From positions 1 to 64,000 of the forward strand of contig BBSY01000002.1 in the NCBI GenBank assembly GCA_000974665.1: 64,000 nt of DNA. The letters are read 5' to 3'. The position numbers and the translations under genes were made by a program. The stretch is from an alpha proteobacterium U9-1i (GTDB taxonomy: Bacteria; Pseudomonadota; Alphaproteobacteria; Caulobacterales; Aquidulcibacteraceae). This document shows, one piece after another, positions 25,189 to 35,625 of the stretch; the first letter of the stretch is position 1, and every line of letters begins with the position of its first letter. The notes below the pieces were generated by a model. The model made no database searches, was not told the DNA's origin, and was given only the letters and a program-made list of their open reading frames with translations.

Positions 25189-26421
25189 ATGCGCGCCCGC
25201 ATTCTCATTGCAGCACTGGTGAGCTTCGCTGGCCTAGCCACAAGCGCCGCCGCCATTCCATACATTCCGCCTCCGCAACCGGTTTATGACGCGCCGATTG
25301 ATCGGGCGCTGCAGAACGTCGTCGCCATGGACGGCGTGGATGAAGCGCAGCGCGAGCGCGTGCTAGGGCGGCTCAATCTGCTGGCCTACGCGCGTAACGA
25401 CGGCACATTCACCTACATTCGCGAAGGCGATCAGTTCAATGAAGCGGGCAGCATTGCCTGCACAGAGGTTGTCCAGGGGCGCGGCGCACCGCCGCCGAAT
25501 GGAAAACCGCAAACCTTCAGCCCCGGCGCGCGCTGCGCGCAATGGAGCTTCGCGCTCGGCCCGCAAGACGAGCTGCCGGCGAACCCGTCGGCGACGAATG
25601 AAGCGGCGCGGGAACGGCTTGTTGCGGCGGAAGCGCACTACGCGCGCGCGATCACGCTGGAGGGCGCCAACCTCCGCGCGCGGCTCGGCCACGCATACAC
25701 TTTGGATCGCCTCGGCCGCATCAGCGCGGCGCGCAACGAGTTGCGCACCATCATTCGACTCGGCCTGCCGCAACTCGCCGCACCGCAATCGGATTGGGAA
25801 ACCCACGCCGTACTCACCGAAACGGCAGAGCATATGGCGCATCTCGCGCGCAGCGGCATCGATCGCCGCAAGCTCGCGCAATTGCGAGCGCGTCTGCAAG
25901 CAAGCAGGCCGATCGTCTATGTGACGCCTATTGTGGTGCCGTTGAACGACGCGCCGTTCGCGCAAATCGTTGACGACAATTCCAACGTCGCCTTCGACCT
26001 CGCCGGCACCGGCGACACGCGCGCGCAAGGCTGGATCACGCCAAACGCTGCGTGGCTGGTATGGGACCCGCAATGGCGCGGCGACATCCGCTCCGGCTTC
26101 GACCTGATCGGGCAACGTACGTGGGCCGTGTTCTGGAGCGATGGCTTCGAAGCACTCCGCGCGTTGGATGACAATCGCGACGGCGAACTGACCGGCGGCG
26201 AACTTGGTGGCCTGGCGCTATGGCGCGACGAAAACATGAACGGCGTCAGCGATCCTGGCGAAGTGCTGCCGGCGAACGTGCATGGCATAGCGGCGCTCGC
26301 AACACGCGGCGCGCCGGCGCGGCCAGGCCTTATCACTGCGCCGGCTGGGGTACGCTTCGAGGACGGCCGCACTCGGCCCCTTTACGACTGGACGCCGGGG
26401 CGTCTCGCACCGTCGAGCTAG
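25189..26421 (+). CDS. Exported protein with EF-hand-like calcium loops
   Basis: 410 residues. A signal peptide (MRARILIAALVSFAGLATSA) precedes a helical, TPR-like middle (AEAHYARAITLEGANLRARL). Residues about 326-350 carry two loops resembling EF-hands: DDNRDGELTGGEL and DENMNGVSDPGE, in the D-x-N/D-x-D-G pattern. No catalytic motif seen. Probably periplasmic; calcium binding is inference from the loops. An 11-bp palindrome CTAAATTTTAG is upstream at 25112-25122. Confidence 0.65.
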   Translation: MRARILIAALVSFAGLATSAAAIPYIPPPQPVYDAPIDRALQNVVAMDGVDEAQRERVLGRLNLLAYARNDGTFTYIREGDQFNEAGSIACTEVVQGRGAPPPNGKPQTFSPGARCAQWSFALGPQDELPANPSATNEAARERLVAAEAHYARAITLEGANLRARLGHAYTLDRLGRISAARNELRTIIRLGLPQLAAPQSDWETHAVLTETAEHMAHLARSGIDRRKLAQLRARLQASRPIVYVTPIVVPLNDAPFAQIVDDNSNVAFDLAGTGDTRAQGWITPNAAWLVWDPQWRGDIRSGFDLIGQRTWAVFWSDGFEALRALDDNRDGELTGGELGGLALWRDENMNGVSDPGEVLPANVHGIAALATRGAPARPGLITAPAGVRFEDGRTRPLYDWTPGRLAPSS

Positions 26422-26439
26422 GCGCCCTACAGTGCCGGC

Positions 26440-27006
26440 ATGATTTCATTTGTACTGAACCGCGTGCGCGGGCTTACCGGGTTTTTGGTGGTCGCGGCAT
26501 CGATCGCCTATGGCTGGTATGCGATCGCGTATCTGCCCTATTGGCAACGGCTCGTTGACGCTCAGGGCGGAATGGAAATTCAGACGCGCATTTTCTACGG
26601 TGCGCCTGAAGTGGCCGAGGCGTTCGCGCTGATTAATCCAAGCGACGCGTTCACATTCTACGCGCTCGATGTGCCCAACGCGATCTTGGTCGGCCTTGGC
26701 ATCGCGGCGATGATCGCGTTCGGCATTCGACAATTGAAGCTGGAGCGCTCGATCGCGCGCGGGCTGATCGCATTGCCCCTGGTGGCGAGTGTTTCCGATT
26801 TGGTCGAGACCGCCTGCCTGGCGCTTGCGCTCGCCACGAATCCGGGGAACCCCGGCTTTCTCGGCGATGCAGCGGGCGCCTTCACCACGGCAAAGTTCGC
26901 GGCAGGCATTCCAGCGCAGATTGCCGCTGTGATCGGCGTCGTCGTTGGGTTCAGCGCACTGGCTTGGCGGACGCTTAGGCCTTCCGCTCCACCATCGCCT
27001 TCTTGA
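26440..27006 (+). CDS. Hypothetical four-helix membrane protein
   Basis: 188 residues with four hydrophobic segments ([77 protein letters not shown]). The order of segments is typical of small integral membrane proteins of unknown function. Starts 18 bases after the previous gene; its last 32 bases overlap the end of sdhB on the other strand. Confidence 0.7.
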   Translation: MISFVLNRVRGLTGFLVVAASIAYGWYAIAYLPYWQRLVDAQGGMEIQTRIFYGAPEVAEAFALINPSDAFTFYALDVPNAILVGLGIAAMIAFGIRQLKLERSIARGLIALPLVASVSDLVETACLALALATNPGNPGFLGDAAGAFTTAKFAAGIPAQIAAVIGVVVGFSALAWRTLRPSAPPSPS

Positions 27007-27757
27007 TCTCGGCGATCGCCTTGGCTGGGTTCAGCCCCTTCGGGCAGACCTGCGCGCAATTCATGATCGTGTGGCAGCGATAAAGTTTGAACGGATCTTC
27101 CAGCGCATCAAGACGCGCGCCGGTGTTTTCATCGCGGCTATCGGAAATCCAGCGATAGGCTTGCAACAACGCCGCGGGGCCCATGAATCGATCCGCGTTC
27201 CACCAATAGGACGGACACGCGGTCGAGCAGCAGGCGCAGAGGATGCATTCGTACAATCCATCGAGCTTCGAGCGCTCTTCGGGGCTCTGTTTCCATTCCG
27301 CGCTAGGCTCTGCGGTTTGAGTCTGGAGCCACGGCTCGATCGCGGCGTACTGCGCAGTGAAATTGGTGAGGTCCGGCACCAAATCCTTCAACACGGGCTG
27401 GTGCGGCAGCGGCGAGATAGTGATCGGGCCCGCAGGCAGTTCGTCCATGCCCTTGGTGCAGGCGAGCGTGTTGCGACCGGCGATGTTCATCGCGCACGAA
27501 CCACACACGCCCTCGCGGCATGATCGACGGAACGCCAGCGTCGAGTCCATGTCGTTCTTGATCGCGATCAGGGCGTCGAGCACCATCGGCCCGCAACTGT
27601 CGAGATCGAGTTCGTACGTATCCCACCGGGGGTTCTCGCCGGTCTCAGGATCGTAGCGATAGACCTTGAACTGGCGCACGCGCTTGGCGCCCTTCGGCGC
27701 GGCGTGGCGTTTGCCCTGCTTGACCTCGGAATTCTTCGGCAGCGTCAGCTGGACCAT
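26975..27757 (-). CDS. sdhB: Succinate dehydrogenase iron-sulfur subunit
   Basis: 260 residues. Ligands of the [2Fe-2S] cluster: C80, C85, C88, C100. The second cysteine block is C171-ILC-C176/C177-C181 and the third is [14 protein letters not shown]. It carries electrons from SdhA to ubiquinone in complex II. It lies far from sdhCDA (about 5.7 kb) but on the same strand. GGAGAG precedes the ATG. Its end overlaps the convergent membrane gene. Confidence 0.97.
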   Translation of the reverse strand: MVQLTLPKNSEVKQGKRHAAPKGAKRVRQFKVYRYDPETGENPRWDTYELDLDSCGPMVLDALIAIKNDMDSTLAFRRSCREGVCGSCAMNIAGRNTLACTKGMDELPAGPITISPLPHQPVLKDLVPDLTNFTAQYAAIEPWLQTQTAEPSAEWKQSPEERSKLDGLYECILCACCSTACPSYWWNADRFMGPAALLQAYRWISDSRDENTGARLDALEDPFKLYRCHTIMNCAQVCPKGLNPAKAIAEIKKAMVERKA

Positions 27758-27850
27758 GTCGCACGGCTCTCCGGTTCGCCCCTCCGTACGTGACGAGGCG
27801 GGCGGCGCTCGTCAAGCACCGCCCGCCCCAGTTGCTCGTTAGAGGCCGCG

Positions 27851-29305
27851 TCAAGCCGGCGCAGGCGCCTCCGTGGCGGTTTCGCGCCCGTACCAGTTGA
27901 TTCGGCGGGTGGCGATCATCGCCGCCGCGATCACCAGGAAGGCCACCACAGAGCCCGCGAAGAAGGCGAAGTCCTCGATCGTCATCAACACGTACATCAC
28001 CCCGTATAGCACGGAGAGGCCGGCCAGCGCACTGGCACCCACGCGTACCGAACCAGACGAGGCGCCGGCATAGTAGGCAAGCAACGCGACCGTCGCTGCA
28101 GCAGCGATCACAAACGCGCCGGTGAAGCCGATGATCTCGGTGATGGCGAGCAGCAGCAGATAGAATACGCTCTGCGCGAGGCCGACCAGTATGTATTGCG
28201 CCGGGTGCGCTTTCTTGCCGGACAGCGCCTCGAAGATCAGCGTCGCCAGGAAAACGATGCCGATGAACATGATGCCATAGCGCACCGCGCGTTGGACGCC
28301 ATTGTAAACATCGTCGGCGCTGACGAAGCTGACAGCCATGTCGCGCCCAGCGCCATCGCCCAGGTTGAAGACGTTAAGGTCAGCTGCTTTTTCAACCGAA
28401 CCAGCCGCGAAAGGCACACGCCACGTCGCGGCGAAGCCGTTTGGCGGGGGCTGCAGCGCGCCATTCTCGCGCGGTTGGCCGGCGACGGCAGCGTCGGTGC
28501 GCTGGAAATAGCCCTGTATGTTGACGTCGGTGCGGTTGCCACGGATCGCGCCGGTAGTGTCTTGTGCGAACGCGGCAATGGCGAAGCGTTGCGCGCCGCC
28601 GAGCGTGAGCCGCGTGCGCACCTCGAATTCTTCGGGCGCATCGGTGAACGCCGTGCGCGCCGCGAAGGTTTGCAGATTGGACGGCTCAACGTAGGCGCGC
28701 GGCTCGGTGCTCATCGTCGCTGTCGTGCCCGGCGAATAGACGCTGAGACCGCGGAACGGCTCCAACGTCGCCGTGGAACCGTCCGAAAATGCGATCTCGG
28801 CGGTGTCGCGAATGGCGCGGCTGTCGCGCACGTACATCAGGATTTGCGCGCCGGACCAATCGAGAATGTAGGATGGATCAAGATCCGCCAACGCGTCACG
28901 GGGGCGGAACCGCGCCGTGAAAGCCGTGACGGCTTGATAGGTCGCGGCGCGGTAGATGCCGCGCGGCAGATCCTGAACCGTGAGCGCCGAATCCGCGGAG
29001 CCCTCTTCCGCGAACACCGCGTAATAGGAGCGGACGATGCTTGGACGGGTGACGCCTTGTGCGTCGGTGACTTGCACCGAACGCGTGTAGGGGATGATCA
29101 GCATCGGCCCGCCAACGGTCTGCTGACCCCCGGCGCGCTCGCCGATTTCCGCCGTCACCTGTTGGGCAAGACGCTGCCTGTCCGCGACGATGGCGCCGAC
29201 GGTAATCAGCGGGATGCCCATCAGCAGCACAAGAAAGCAAACAAGCAACATTTTAAGGCCGAGCGATCCGCGTGGGATCAGCTTCGACGTTAGGGGTTCA
29301 GTCAC
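27851..29305 (-). CDS. creD: CreD inner-membrane protein
   Basis: About 484 residues. The GTG at 29305 is preferred because GGAGAGG lies about 8 bases upstream; an ATG at 29326 (MSWRGVP) lacks such a site. One N-terminal membrane segment (LKMLLVCFLVLLMGIPLITV), a large periplasmic domain (GGPMLIIPYTRSV), then about five C-terminal membrane segments (YILVGLAQSVFYLLLLAITE). CreD is known from the CreBC regulon in enterobacteria; no creABC is present here. Confidence 0.85.
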   Translation of the reverse strand: MTEPLTSKLIPRGSLGLKMLLVCFLVLLMGIPLITVGAIVADRQRLAQQVTAEIGERAGGQQTVGGPMLIIPYTRSVQVTDAQGVTRPSIVRSYYAVFAEEGSADSALTVQDLPRGIYRAATYQAVTAFTARFRPRDALADLDPSYILDWSGAQILMYVRDSRAIRDTAEIAFSDGSTATLEPFRGLSVYSPGTTATMSTEPRAYVEPSNLQTFAARTAFTDAPEEFEVRTRLTLGGAQRFAIAAFAQDTTGAIRGNRTDVNIQGYFQRTDAAVAGQPRENGALQPPPNGFAATWRVPFAAGSVEKAADLNVFNLGDGAGRDMAVSFVSADDVYNGVQRAVRYGIMFIGIVFLATLIFEALSGKKAHPAQYILVGLAQSVFYLLLLAITEIIGFTGAFVIAAAATVALLAYYAGASSGSVRVGASALAGLSVLYGVMYVLMTIEDFAFFAGSVVAFLVIAAAMIATRRINWYGRETATEAPAPA

Positions 29306-29408
29306 GGGGACACCTCTCCAGCTCATGGAGATTGCAGGGTGTCGTGGCGCCCGCGTGGGCTCTAGGCGCGCGCGCGGGAGCTTTTCTGCATTTCTTGTGC
29401 AGCCGCGC

Positions 29409-29852
29409 CTAGTTTTCCGGAACGATGGTCGAGGTCACGGCCTCCTCGGGCGGGGCCCAGCCCTCATCCGCAGACGGCGAAACGGGCTCCGCGCCCCAGG
29501 CGATCACGAAGGCCGCGACGCCCGCCGCAGCGCACGCCATGCGCCACAGGAATGACGACCAATCATATCGTGTGGTGAGGCTTTCAGCCGCCTCCGCACC
29601 TTCCGGCGCAGGCGTCGCCTGACGGCGCCATTCGATGAGCACATGCCCGATCACGAACACAAACGGGATCGCGAAACCCCACGGCGCCGCGTCCGGCATC
29701 CACGGCCGCAAGAATAGGCCGAGCGAGCCAAGAATGATGCCCGCAAAGGTCAGGAATTCCGTCAGAGCCTGGCCGCGATCGCCGAAGGCGGCGCGGAAGC
29801 GGCGACGCCGCGCCCCCATCTCTTCCAGCATGACAGAGAAAAAATCGCCCAT
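29409..29852 (-). CDS. Hypothetical membrane protein
   Basis: 147 residues, with three membrane helices (LTFAGIILGSLGLFL, FAIPFVFVIGHVLIEW, CAAAGVAAFVIAW) and a cytoplasmic, basic N-terminus (GARRRRFRAAFGDRG). No family recognised. It sits between creD and the divergent asmA-like gene. Confidence 0.65.
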   Translation of the reverse strand: MGDFFSVMLEEMGARRRRFRAAFGDRGQALTEFLTFAGIILGSLGLFLRPWMPDAAPWGFAIPFVFVIGHVLIEWRRQATPAPEGAEAAESLTTRYDWSSFLWRMACAAAGVAAFVIAWGAEPVSPSADEGWAPPEEAVTSTIVPEN

Positions 29853-29953
29853 GCTCCGGGAGATAGCCTAGCGACTGGGTGCAGGCCAGCCCTGCGCGGC
29901 GCCTAGGCCGTCAAGGCTCGATTTCGCCTCAGCGCGCGCCTAGATTCGCGTTC

Positions 29954-32086
29954 ATGACCCTGACCCTCCCCCCGCTCGCCAAACGCGTCCTGATCGGCTT
30001 CGGCATTTTGATCGGCGTGTTGGTGCTCGCGATCATTCTGTTTTTCGTGTTCTTCCCGAAGGATTTGGCTATCGCCGAAGCCGAGCGGCGGATCGAGGAA
30101 GCAACCGATCGCGAGCTGACCATCAGCGGCCCGGTGGAACTCACGTTCTGGCCGGTCTTGGGTTTTTCGGCGGAGCAAGCGAGCCTCTCCAACCCCGAGG
30201 GGTTTGACGCTTCGCAACCATTCCTCGCCGCCAACCGCATCGTGTTCGCGGTAAAGGTGATGCCGCTTCTGCGTGGCGCGATCGAGGTGAAGCAACTCAT
30301 CCTCGACGGCGCGGCGTTCAATCTCGTCGCCAACGAAGACGGCGCGGCGAATTGGACGTTTCCGACCGAGGAGACAGCCGAAGACCAAACCACGCTCGAC
30401 GATTTGCGGCTGGACGAAATGCGGCTGACAGATGGAACGATTTCCTTCCAAGGCGCGCAGGGCGAGCCGATGCTGCTCTCCGACGTCGATGCCGACCTGG
30501 CGTTGGAATCCTTGGACCAGCCCGCACACCTGAATGCGGCGTTCGACTATCGCGACCAGCGCGTCGATGTGCAGTCTGACATCGGCTTGCCCCGCGCTGT
30601 GGTGGAGCAAGGCGAGACGCCGATTTCCGCGACGGTGCGCGCCGATCCTTTGAGCGCCGAATTTGGCGGCGCGTTCAACGCGGCGACCGGCGCGCTCACG
30701 GGTGCGCTCGAAGCAAATGGCGCCAGTGCGCGGCGCTTGGCGGCTTGGATGGGCTCGCCGATGGGCGAAGGCGGCGGCTTCGGCGCGTTCCGCGTCGCCG
30801 CGCAGGTGGTGCAGCAGGGCCAAACGACGGACCTGACCGAGGCTTCGATCAGCTTGGACGACATTCAAGCGCAAGGGCGGCTTACACTCGTGACGCTCGA
30901 CAGCGGGCGCTTACGCATCACCGGCGCACTGACCACGCCGAACGTTGACGTCAACACATACATCCCGGCGCCGGCGCAAGGCGCGCAAGCGGGCGGCGTG
31001 GAGGTGAACACAGCTTGGAGCAGCGAGCCGCTTGACCTCACCGGCCTGCGCGCCATCGACGCCGACATCGCTTTGACGATCGCAGCGTTGAAATTCCAGC
31101 AGATGAGTTTCTCTGACGTGGCGATGGGCCTGCGCATCGCCAATGGCGCGCTTGATGCCCGGCTAACGCGCATTGGCCTCTATGGCGGCGGCGGCACGGC
31201 GCGGCTGATTGCTGATGGGTCCGGCGCGACGCCGCGTGTGGCGGTGGAGCTGAACGCGGAGAACGTGCAAGCAGAGGGCCTGCTGACGGATGCAATTGGC
31301 TTTGACCGCATCTCCGGGCGCGGACGCTTGAGCGCGTCACTGGTGGGCGCGGGCGCCTCGCAGGCGGCGATCATGCGCAGCCTCGACGGCCGCGCGGCGT
31401 TCAATTTCAACGACGGCGCGTTTAAGGGAATCAACCTCGCGCAAGTCGCGCGCTCCATTCAGGCCGCGCTCGCCGGAACAGCAGTGGGGCCGAATGCGGA
31501 AACCGACTTTGCCGAACTGGCGATGACGATGACGCTCTCGAACGGCGTCGCCGCCACACAAGATTTGCGCCTGCTCAATCCGTTCGTGCGCCTCGACGGC
31601 CAAGGCCTGATCGACATTGGAGGCCAATCGATCGACATGCGCATCGCCCCGCGTGCGGTGAACAACGCAGCCGGCCAAGGCGGCGACGCTGGATTGCAGG
31701 GCCTTGGCATCCCGTTCCGCGTATCCGGCAGCTGGAGCCGCGTGAGCTTTGCGCCAGCTTTGGGCGATGTAGTGCAGAATGAATTGCGTTCACGGGCGCA
31801 GAGCATTTTGCGCGATCAACCCGCCGGCAGCCCGCTGGCGGCGTTGGGCGAAGCGCTGTTCGGCCGCCAGCCGGCGGCGACGGAAACGCCGCCGGACGGC
31901 GCGACAACGCCAGCCACTGAACCAGCGGCGCCGCCAAGCGAAACAGCGCAGCCAGCGCAGCAGCAGCCTGCGTCTCCGCGCGATATTTTCGAAGGGTTGC
32001 TGCGACGCTCGCAAAAGCAGCGCACGGAGACGCCGGCTGAGCCGCCGGCGGAAGCGCCAACTGAGCCGGCGCCCGCCACGCCGTAG
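29954..32086 (+). CDS. AsmA-family protein
   Basis: About 710 residues. The N-terminal membrane helix (LIGFGILIGVLVLAIILFFV) and ERRIEEATDRELTISGPVEL are AsmA signatures. The C-terminal AsmA_2-like region shows NDGAFKGINLAQVARSIQAA and LPLNPFVRLDGQGLIDIGG-type repeats, then a Pro/Ala/Gln/Glu low-complexity tail. AsmA proteins are linked to outer-membrane assembly and lipid transport. ATG at 29954. Its stop is one base from that of the convergent VOC gene. Confidence 0.9.
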   Translation: MTLTLPPLAKRVLIGFGILIGVLVLAIILFFVFFPKDLAIAEAERRIEEATDRELTISGPVELTFWPVLGFSAEQASLSNPEGFDASQPFLAANRIVFAVKVMPLLRGAIEVKQLILDGAAFNLVANEDGAANWTFPTEETAEDQTTLDDLRLDEMRLTDGTISFQGAQGEPMLLSDVDADLALESLDQPAHLNAAFDYRDQRVDVQSDIGLPRAVVEQGETPISATVRADPLSAEFGGAFNAATGALTGALEANGASARRLAAWMGSPMGEGGGFGAFRVAAQVVQQGQTTDLTEASISLDDIQAQGRLTLVTLDSGRLRITGALTTPNVDVNTYIPAPAQGAQAGGVEVNTAWSSEPLDLTGLRAIDADIALTIAALKFQQMSFSDVAMGLRIANGALDARLTRIGLYGGGGTARLIADGSGATPRVAVELNAENVQAEGLLTDAIGFDRISGRGRLSASLVGAGASQAAIMRSLDGRAAFNFNDGAFKGINLAQVARSIQAALAGTAVGPNAETDFAELAMTMTLSNGVAATQDLRLLNPFVRLDGQGLIDIGGQSIDMRIAPRAVNNAAGQGGDAGLQGLGIPFRVSGSWSRVSFAPALGDVVQNELRSRAQSILRDQPAGSPLAALGEALFGRQPAATETPPDGATTPATEPAAPPSETAQPAQQQPASPRDIFEGLLRRSQKQRTETPAEPPAEAPTEPAPATP

Positions 32087-32473
32087 CTATTGCTTCTTCT
32101 GGCGCGCGCTGAAGAACACCGCGAGCTTGTTGCCGTCGAGATCGCGGAAATACGCGAACTCACCGAACGGCCCACGCGGGCCTGGCTTGCCTTCGCAGGT
32201 CGCGCCAAGCGACAGCGCCTTTTCATAGACGCGCGTCACGTCCGCTTCGGTGTCAACATTGATAGCCAGCATGCCGCCGTTGGAGCGCGTGGCTGGCGCC
32301 CCATCATGCGTGCGGTTGACCATGATCATCGCGCCGCTTTCGAGCCGATAGAGCACACCCACCGGCGTCGGCATGAGCCGCTTGCCGCCCATCTCACCCA
32401 GCAGCGCGTCATAGAACGCGGTAGCGCGATCAAAATCATTGGTGCCGAGACAGACGTAGCCGATCGTGGCCAT
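32087..32473 (-). CDS. VOC-family (glyoxalase-like) protein
   Basis: 128 residues: TIGYVCLGTNDFDRATAFYD at the N-terminus, MIMVNRTHDGAPATRSNGG, and the metal-side C-terminal strand FAYFRDLDGNKLAVFFSARQ. A GGGGAGA ribosome-binding site precedes the ATG. It is probably a metal-dependent small-molecule enzyme or binding protein; no substrate can be named. Confidence 0.88.
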   Translation of the reverse strand: MATIGYVCLGTNDFDRATAFYDALLGEMGGKRLMPTPVGVLYRLESGAMIMVNRTHDGAPATRSNGGMLAINVDTEADVTRVYEKALSLGATCEGKPGPRGPFGEFAYFRDLDGNKLAVFFSARQKKQ

Positions 32474-32605
32474 GGTGGTTTCTCCCCTAAGTTTGGCGGA
32501 GTGTTCGGCGCGGCGGCAGCCAGCGTCAAGCCTGACGCTACGTCGCCGCTTCGGTGCTGGCCCAACTCAAGGTGGCCACAATGGCTCTCCTTCATTTGGC
32601 GTAGT

Positions 32606-33406
32606 TCAGCGTGCGCGCTCCACGGTGACAATCTCGAACTCTGCGGAATTATCGAAACGTCCGGTGAGCACCACAGAACGCAACCCAGAACCGGTGATCC
32701 GGAAACGATTCTGCACATTCCCTACGCTTCGGCACTCTGTCGTCAGGACAAGAGAAATCATGCCATCAGACACCGACAACCTCCCCAGCGCCGCGCCCCC
32801 CTCAGTCTCCCAGTGCGGACATTCACTGATTATGAATTGATCGTGCGCCCAGGAGAACCTCTGCAGGTCAAACTTGCCGATAGAAATGAAGTAGCAGTCC
32901 TCACGTCCATCCTCATCCACGTCGCACTTCATCGGAATCGGTACCGTCCTGGTTCCCGCACCCGCCAGAAACACAGCACCCTCGGCCTCGGTCACGCGTG
33001 AGAAATCGTGGAGTAGCGCCTGCGCCGACGAACGATACTTATTGCCGTTGTCTGCCTCGTAGTAGAGATAGATTCCGCGCTCTGATCCTCGCCGAACAAT
33101 TCGTATCCTGTTGGTCTCGACGTCAGCGCTTTGCGACAACACGCGAAACGCGGGCAAGATGTGCTCGCTTTCGGAGTCCTCATACATGGTGTCTGTGTAA
33201 ATTCGATCGAGGCCAACGTCGCTCTCCGGTTCGGGCCGCGGCCGGAGTCGCTGTGATTGGCTTTCGTCCGAGTCCGACACGCGTCCTGACTCAACAAACG
33301 GGCTTTGATTGCCCGTGATGAACGCGTAAAATGCCGGCACCGCAGCCAAAATCGCCACGGCAACGCCAATCACAGCCCATTGATTCGCGGACAATCGCAC
33401 CGACAA
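32606..33406 (-). CDS. Hypothetical protein with N-terminal membrane anchor
   Basis: About 266 residues from a TTG start (weak evidence for this start). A helix near residues 10-30 (WAVIGVAVAILAAVPAFYAF) is followed by a charged segment (SDSDESQSQRLRPRP) and a beta-rich domain containing CDVDEDGREDCYF, an acidic loop that might bind calcium. It starts 25 bases after the sdhA stop, so it may be co-transcribed with sdhCDA. No family recognised. Confidence 0.6.
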   Translation of the reverse strand: MSVRLSANQWAVIGVAVAILAAVPAFYAFITGNQSPFVESGRVSDSDESQSQRLRPRPEPESDVGLDRIYTDTMYEDSESEHILPAFRVLSQSADVETNRIRIVRRGSERGIYLYYEADNGNKYRSSAQALLHDFSRVTEAEGAVFLAGAGTRTVPIPMKCDVDEDGREDCYFISIGKFDLQRFSWAHDQFIISECPHWETEGGAALGRLSVSDGMISLVLTTECRSVGNVQNRFRITGSGLRSVVLTGRFDNSAEFEIVTVERAR

Positions 33407-33431
33407 GTTGTCGCATGCGAATAGGCCCTCT

Positions 33432-35222
33432 TCAATACACCCGCTTCTTCGGCGGGATAGATTCGATATCGTTGGTCATCGTGTTGGAGTGCACGGGGCG
33501 GAAGTCGATCTTTGTTTCGCCGGTCTTGAGATCGAGCCAAGCGAGCGTGTGTTTCATCCAATGATCATCGTCGCGATCAGGGAAATCTTCGCGGGCGTGC
33601 GCGCCGCGTGACTCGGTGCGATTGGCGGCGCCGTTCACGGTAACGATGGCCTGCCCAAGCAAATTGTCGAACTCCAACGTCTCAACCAAATCCGTGTTCC
33701 AGATCATGGAACGATCGGTGACGCCGATATCTGGCGCCTGCTTCCAAACCTCGGCCATGCGCTGCACGCCTTCTTGGAGCACCGGGCCAGTGCGGTAGAC
33801 GGCGCAAGTGTCCTGCATCGTGCGCTGCATGCGGTCGCGCAGCTTTGCCGTCGGTGTCCCGCCCTTAGCGTTGCGGAATTTATCCAACCGCGCCAGATGG
33901 GCGTCCGACGCAACTTTCGAAAATTCAGGCTGCGCCCCTCCGGCCTTCAATTTCTCACCGCACCGCAGGCCGACAGCGCGGCCGAACACCACGAGATCGA
34001 TCAGCGAGTTTGAGCCCAGGCGGTTGGCGCCGTGCACACTCACGCACGCCGCTTCGCCAACAGCCATCAAACCCGGCACGACAGCATCGGGATCGCCGCC
34101 GACTTTGGTGAGAACTTCGCCGTGATAGTTCGTAGGAATGCCGCCCATATTGTAGTGCACGGTCGGCAGCACCGGGATCGGCTGACGCGTGACATCGACG
34201 CCCGCGAAAATCTTGGCGCTTTCGGAAATGCCCGGCAGACGCTGGTGCAGGATTTTCGGATCGAGGTGATCCAGGTGCAGGTTGATGTAATCCTTGTTCG
34301 GGCCGACGCCGCGGCCTTCGCGGATTTCCAGCGTCATGGCGCGGCTCACCATGTCGCGCGGGGCGAGATCCTTCACGGTCGGCGCGTAGCGCTCCATGAA
34401 GCGCTCGCCGTTTGAGTTGGTGAGATAGCCGCCCTCGCCGCGCGCGCCTTCGGTGATCAGGCAGCCGGCCGGGAAAATGCCCGTCGGGTGGAATTGCACA
34501 AATTCCATGTCCTGCAGCGGCAGGCCGGCGCGCAGCACCATGGCGTTGCCGTCGCCGGTGCAGGTGTGTGCGGAGGTGCAGGAGAGATACGCGCGGCCAT
34601 AACCGCCGGTGGCGAGCACGACGGTTTGCGCGCGAAAGCGATGCAAGGAGCCGTCGTCGAGCTTCCACGCCGTGACGCCGCGGCAAACGCCACCCTCGTC
34701 CATCAGCAGATCGAGCGCGAAGAACTCGATGAAGAAATCGACGTCGTGCCGGAGCGACTGGCCGTACATCGTGTGCAGCATGGCATGACCGGTGCGATCC
34801 GCCGCCGCGCAGGTGCGCTGCACCGGCGCTTCGCCGAAATTGCGTGTCATGCCGCCGAAGGCGCGCTGATAGATTTTGCCTTCTTCGGTACGCGAGAACG
34901 GCACGCCCCAGTGCTCAAGCTCGTAAACGGCGGCCGGCGCGTTGCGCGTGAGATATTCAATCGCGTCTTGATCGCCCAACCAGTCCGACCCCTTCACGGT
35001 GTCGAACATGTGCCATTGCCATTTGTCCTCGCCCATATTCCCGAGCGAGGCGGAGATGCCGCCTTGCGCCGCGACCGTGTGCGAGCGCGTCGGAAACACT
35101 TTGGAAATGCAAGCCGTCTTCAGCCCGGCTTGCGCGCAGCCAAGCGCCGAGCGAAGTCCCGAGCCGCCGGCGCCAACGACGACGACATCATAGGTGTGAT
35201 CGTTCCAAGAATAGGCGGTCAA
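33432..35222 (-). CDS. sdhA: Succinate dehydrogenase flavoprotein subunit
   Basis: 596 residues from a TTG start 8 bases after a GGAG site. The FAD-binding loop [14 protein letters not shown], the covalent-FAD site region [20 protein letters not shown], and the active-site segment [20 protein letters not shown] are all visible. It oxidises succinate to fumarate and feeds electrons to SdhB. It is three bases from sdhD. Confidence 0.97.
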   Translation of the reverse strand: MTAYSWNDHTYDVVVVGAGGSGLRSALGCAQAGLKTACISKVFPTRSHTVAAQGGISASLGNMGEDKWQWHMFDTVKGSDWLGDQDAIEYLTRNAPAAVYELEHWGVPFSRTEEGKIYQRAFGGMTRNFGEAPVQRTCAAADRTGHAMLHTMYGQSLRHDVDFFIEFFALDLLMDEGGVCRGVTAWKLDDGSLHRFRAQTVVLATGGYGRAYLSCTSAHTCTGDGNAMVLRAGLPLQDMEFVQFHPTGIFPAGCLITEGARGEGGYLTNSNGERFMERYAPTVKDLAPRDMVSRAMTLEIREGRGVGPNKDYINLHLDHLDPKILHQRLPGISESAKIFAGVDVTRQPIPVLPTVHYNMGGIPTNYHGEVLTKVGGDPDAVVPGLMAVGEAACVSVHGANRLGSNSLIDLVVFGRAVGLRCGEKLKAGGAQPEFSKVASDAHLARLDKFRNAKGGTPTAKLRDRMQRTMQDTCAVYRTGPVLQEGVQRMAEVWKQAPDIGVTDRSMIWNTDLVETLEFDNLLGQAIVTVNGAANRTESRGAHAREDFPDRDDDHWMKHTLAWLDLKTGETKIDFRPVHSNTMTNDIESIPPKKRVY

Positions 35223-35225
35223 ACG

Positions 35226-35624
35226 TTAGACTCCGAAATTGACCTGCATCACGGCGTAAACAGCGCCCGCGCCAAGCGCCAGAAGCGCCAGCGTGTTGAG
35301 AATGAGCAGCAGCGTTTTCGTAAAAGGCTTGGCGATGTAATCGACGATCACTTCCTGCATGCCGATACGCATGTGGTAGAGCGCGATGACAATCAAAAGG
35401 GTCACGCCCACCGCATTCAGCGGTTCGGACAGAAAATCGATGGCGCCAAGATAGCTTGGGCCCGGCATGGTGAGCGCCGCGCTGATCACGAACCAAGGGC
35501 CCAGCACCATAAGCGCAATGGCGGATACGCGTTGCGCGATGAAATGGCCCGTGCCTTCGTGGCCGGCGCCGTGACCGCGAACCTTGCCCAGAGGCGTGCG
35601 CATACTGTTGTCGGAGGTGTTCAT
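35226..35624 (-). CDS. sdhD: Succinate dehydrogenase membrane anchor subunit
   Basis: 132 residues with three membrane helices. GTGHFIAQRVSAIALMVLGP includes the R near the quinone site, and HMRIGMQEVIVDYI supplies the likely heme His (about residue 88). With SdhC it anchors complex II and contributes to the ubiquinone and heme b sites. Confidence 0.92.
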   Translation of the reverse strand: MNTSDNSMRTPLGKVRGHGAGHEGTGHFIAQRVSAIALMVLGPWFVISAALTMPGPSYLGAIDFLSEPLNAVGVTLLIVIALYHMRIGMQEVIVDYIAKPFTKTLLLILNTLALLALGAGAVYAVMQVNFGV

Positions 35625-35625
35625 T

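Noticed and set aside
27797-27827. GC hairpin (GGCGGGCGG / CCGCCCGCC) between creD and sdhB
   Set aside because: There is no T tract on the minus strand; I do not call it a terminator.
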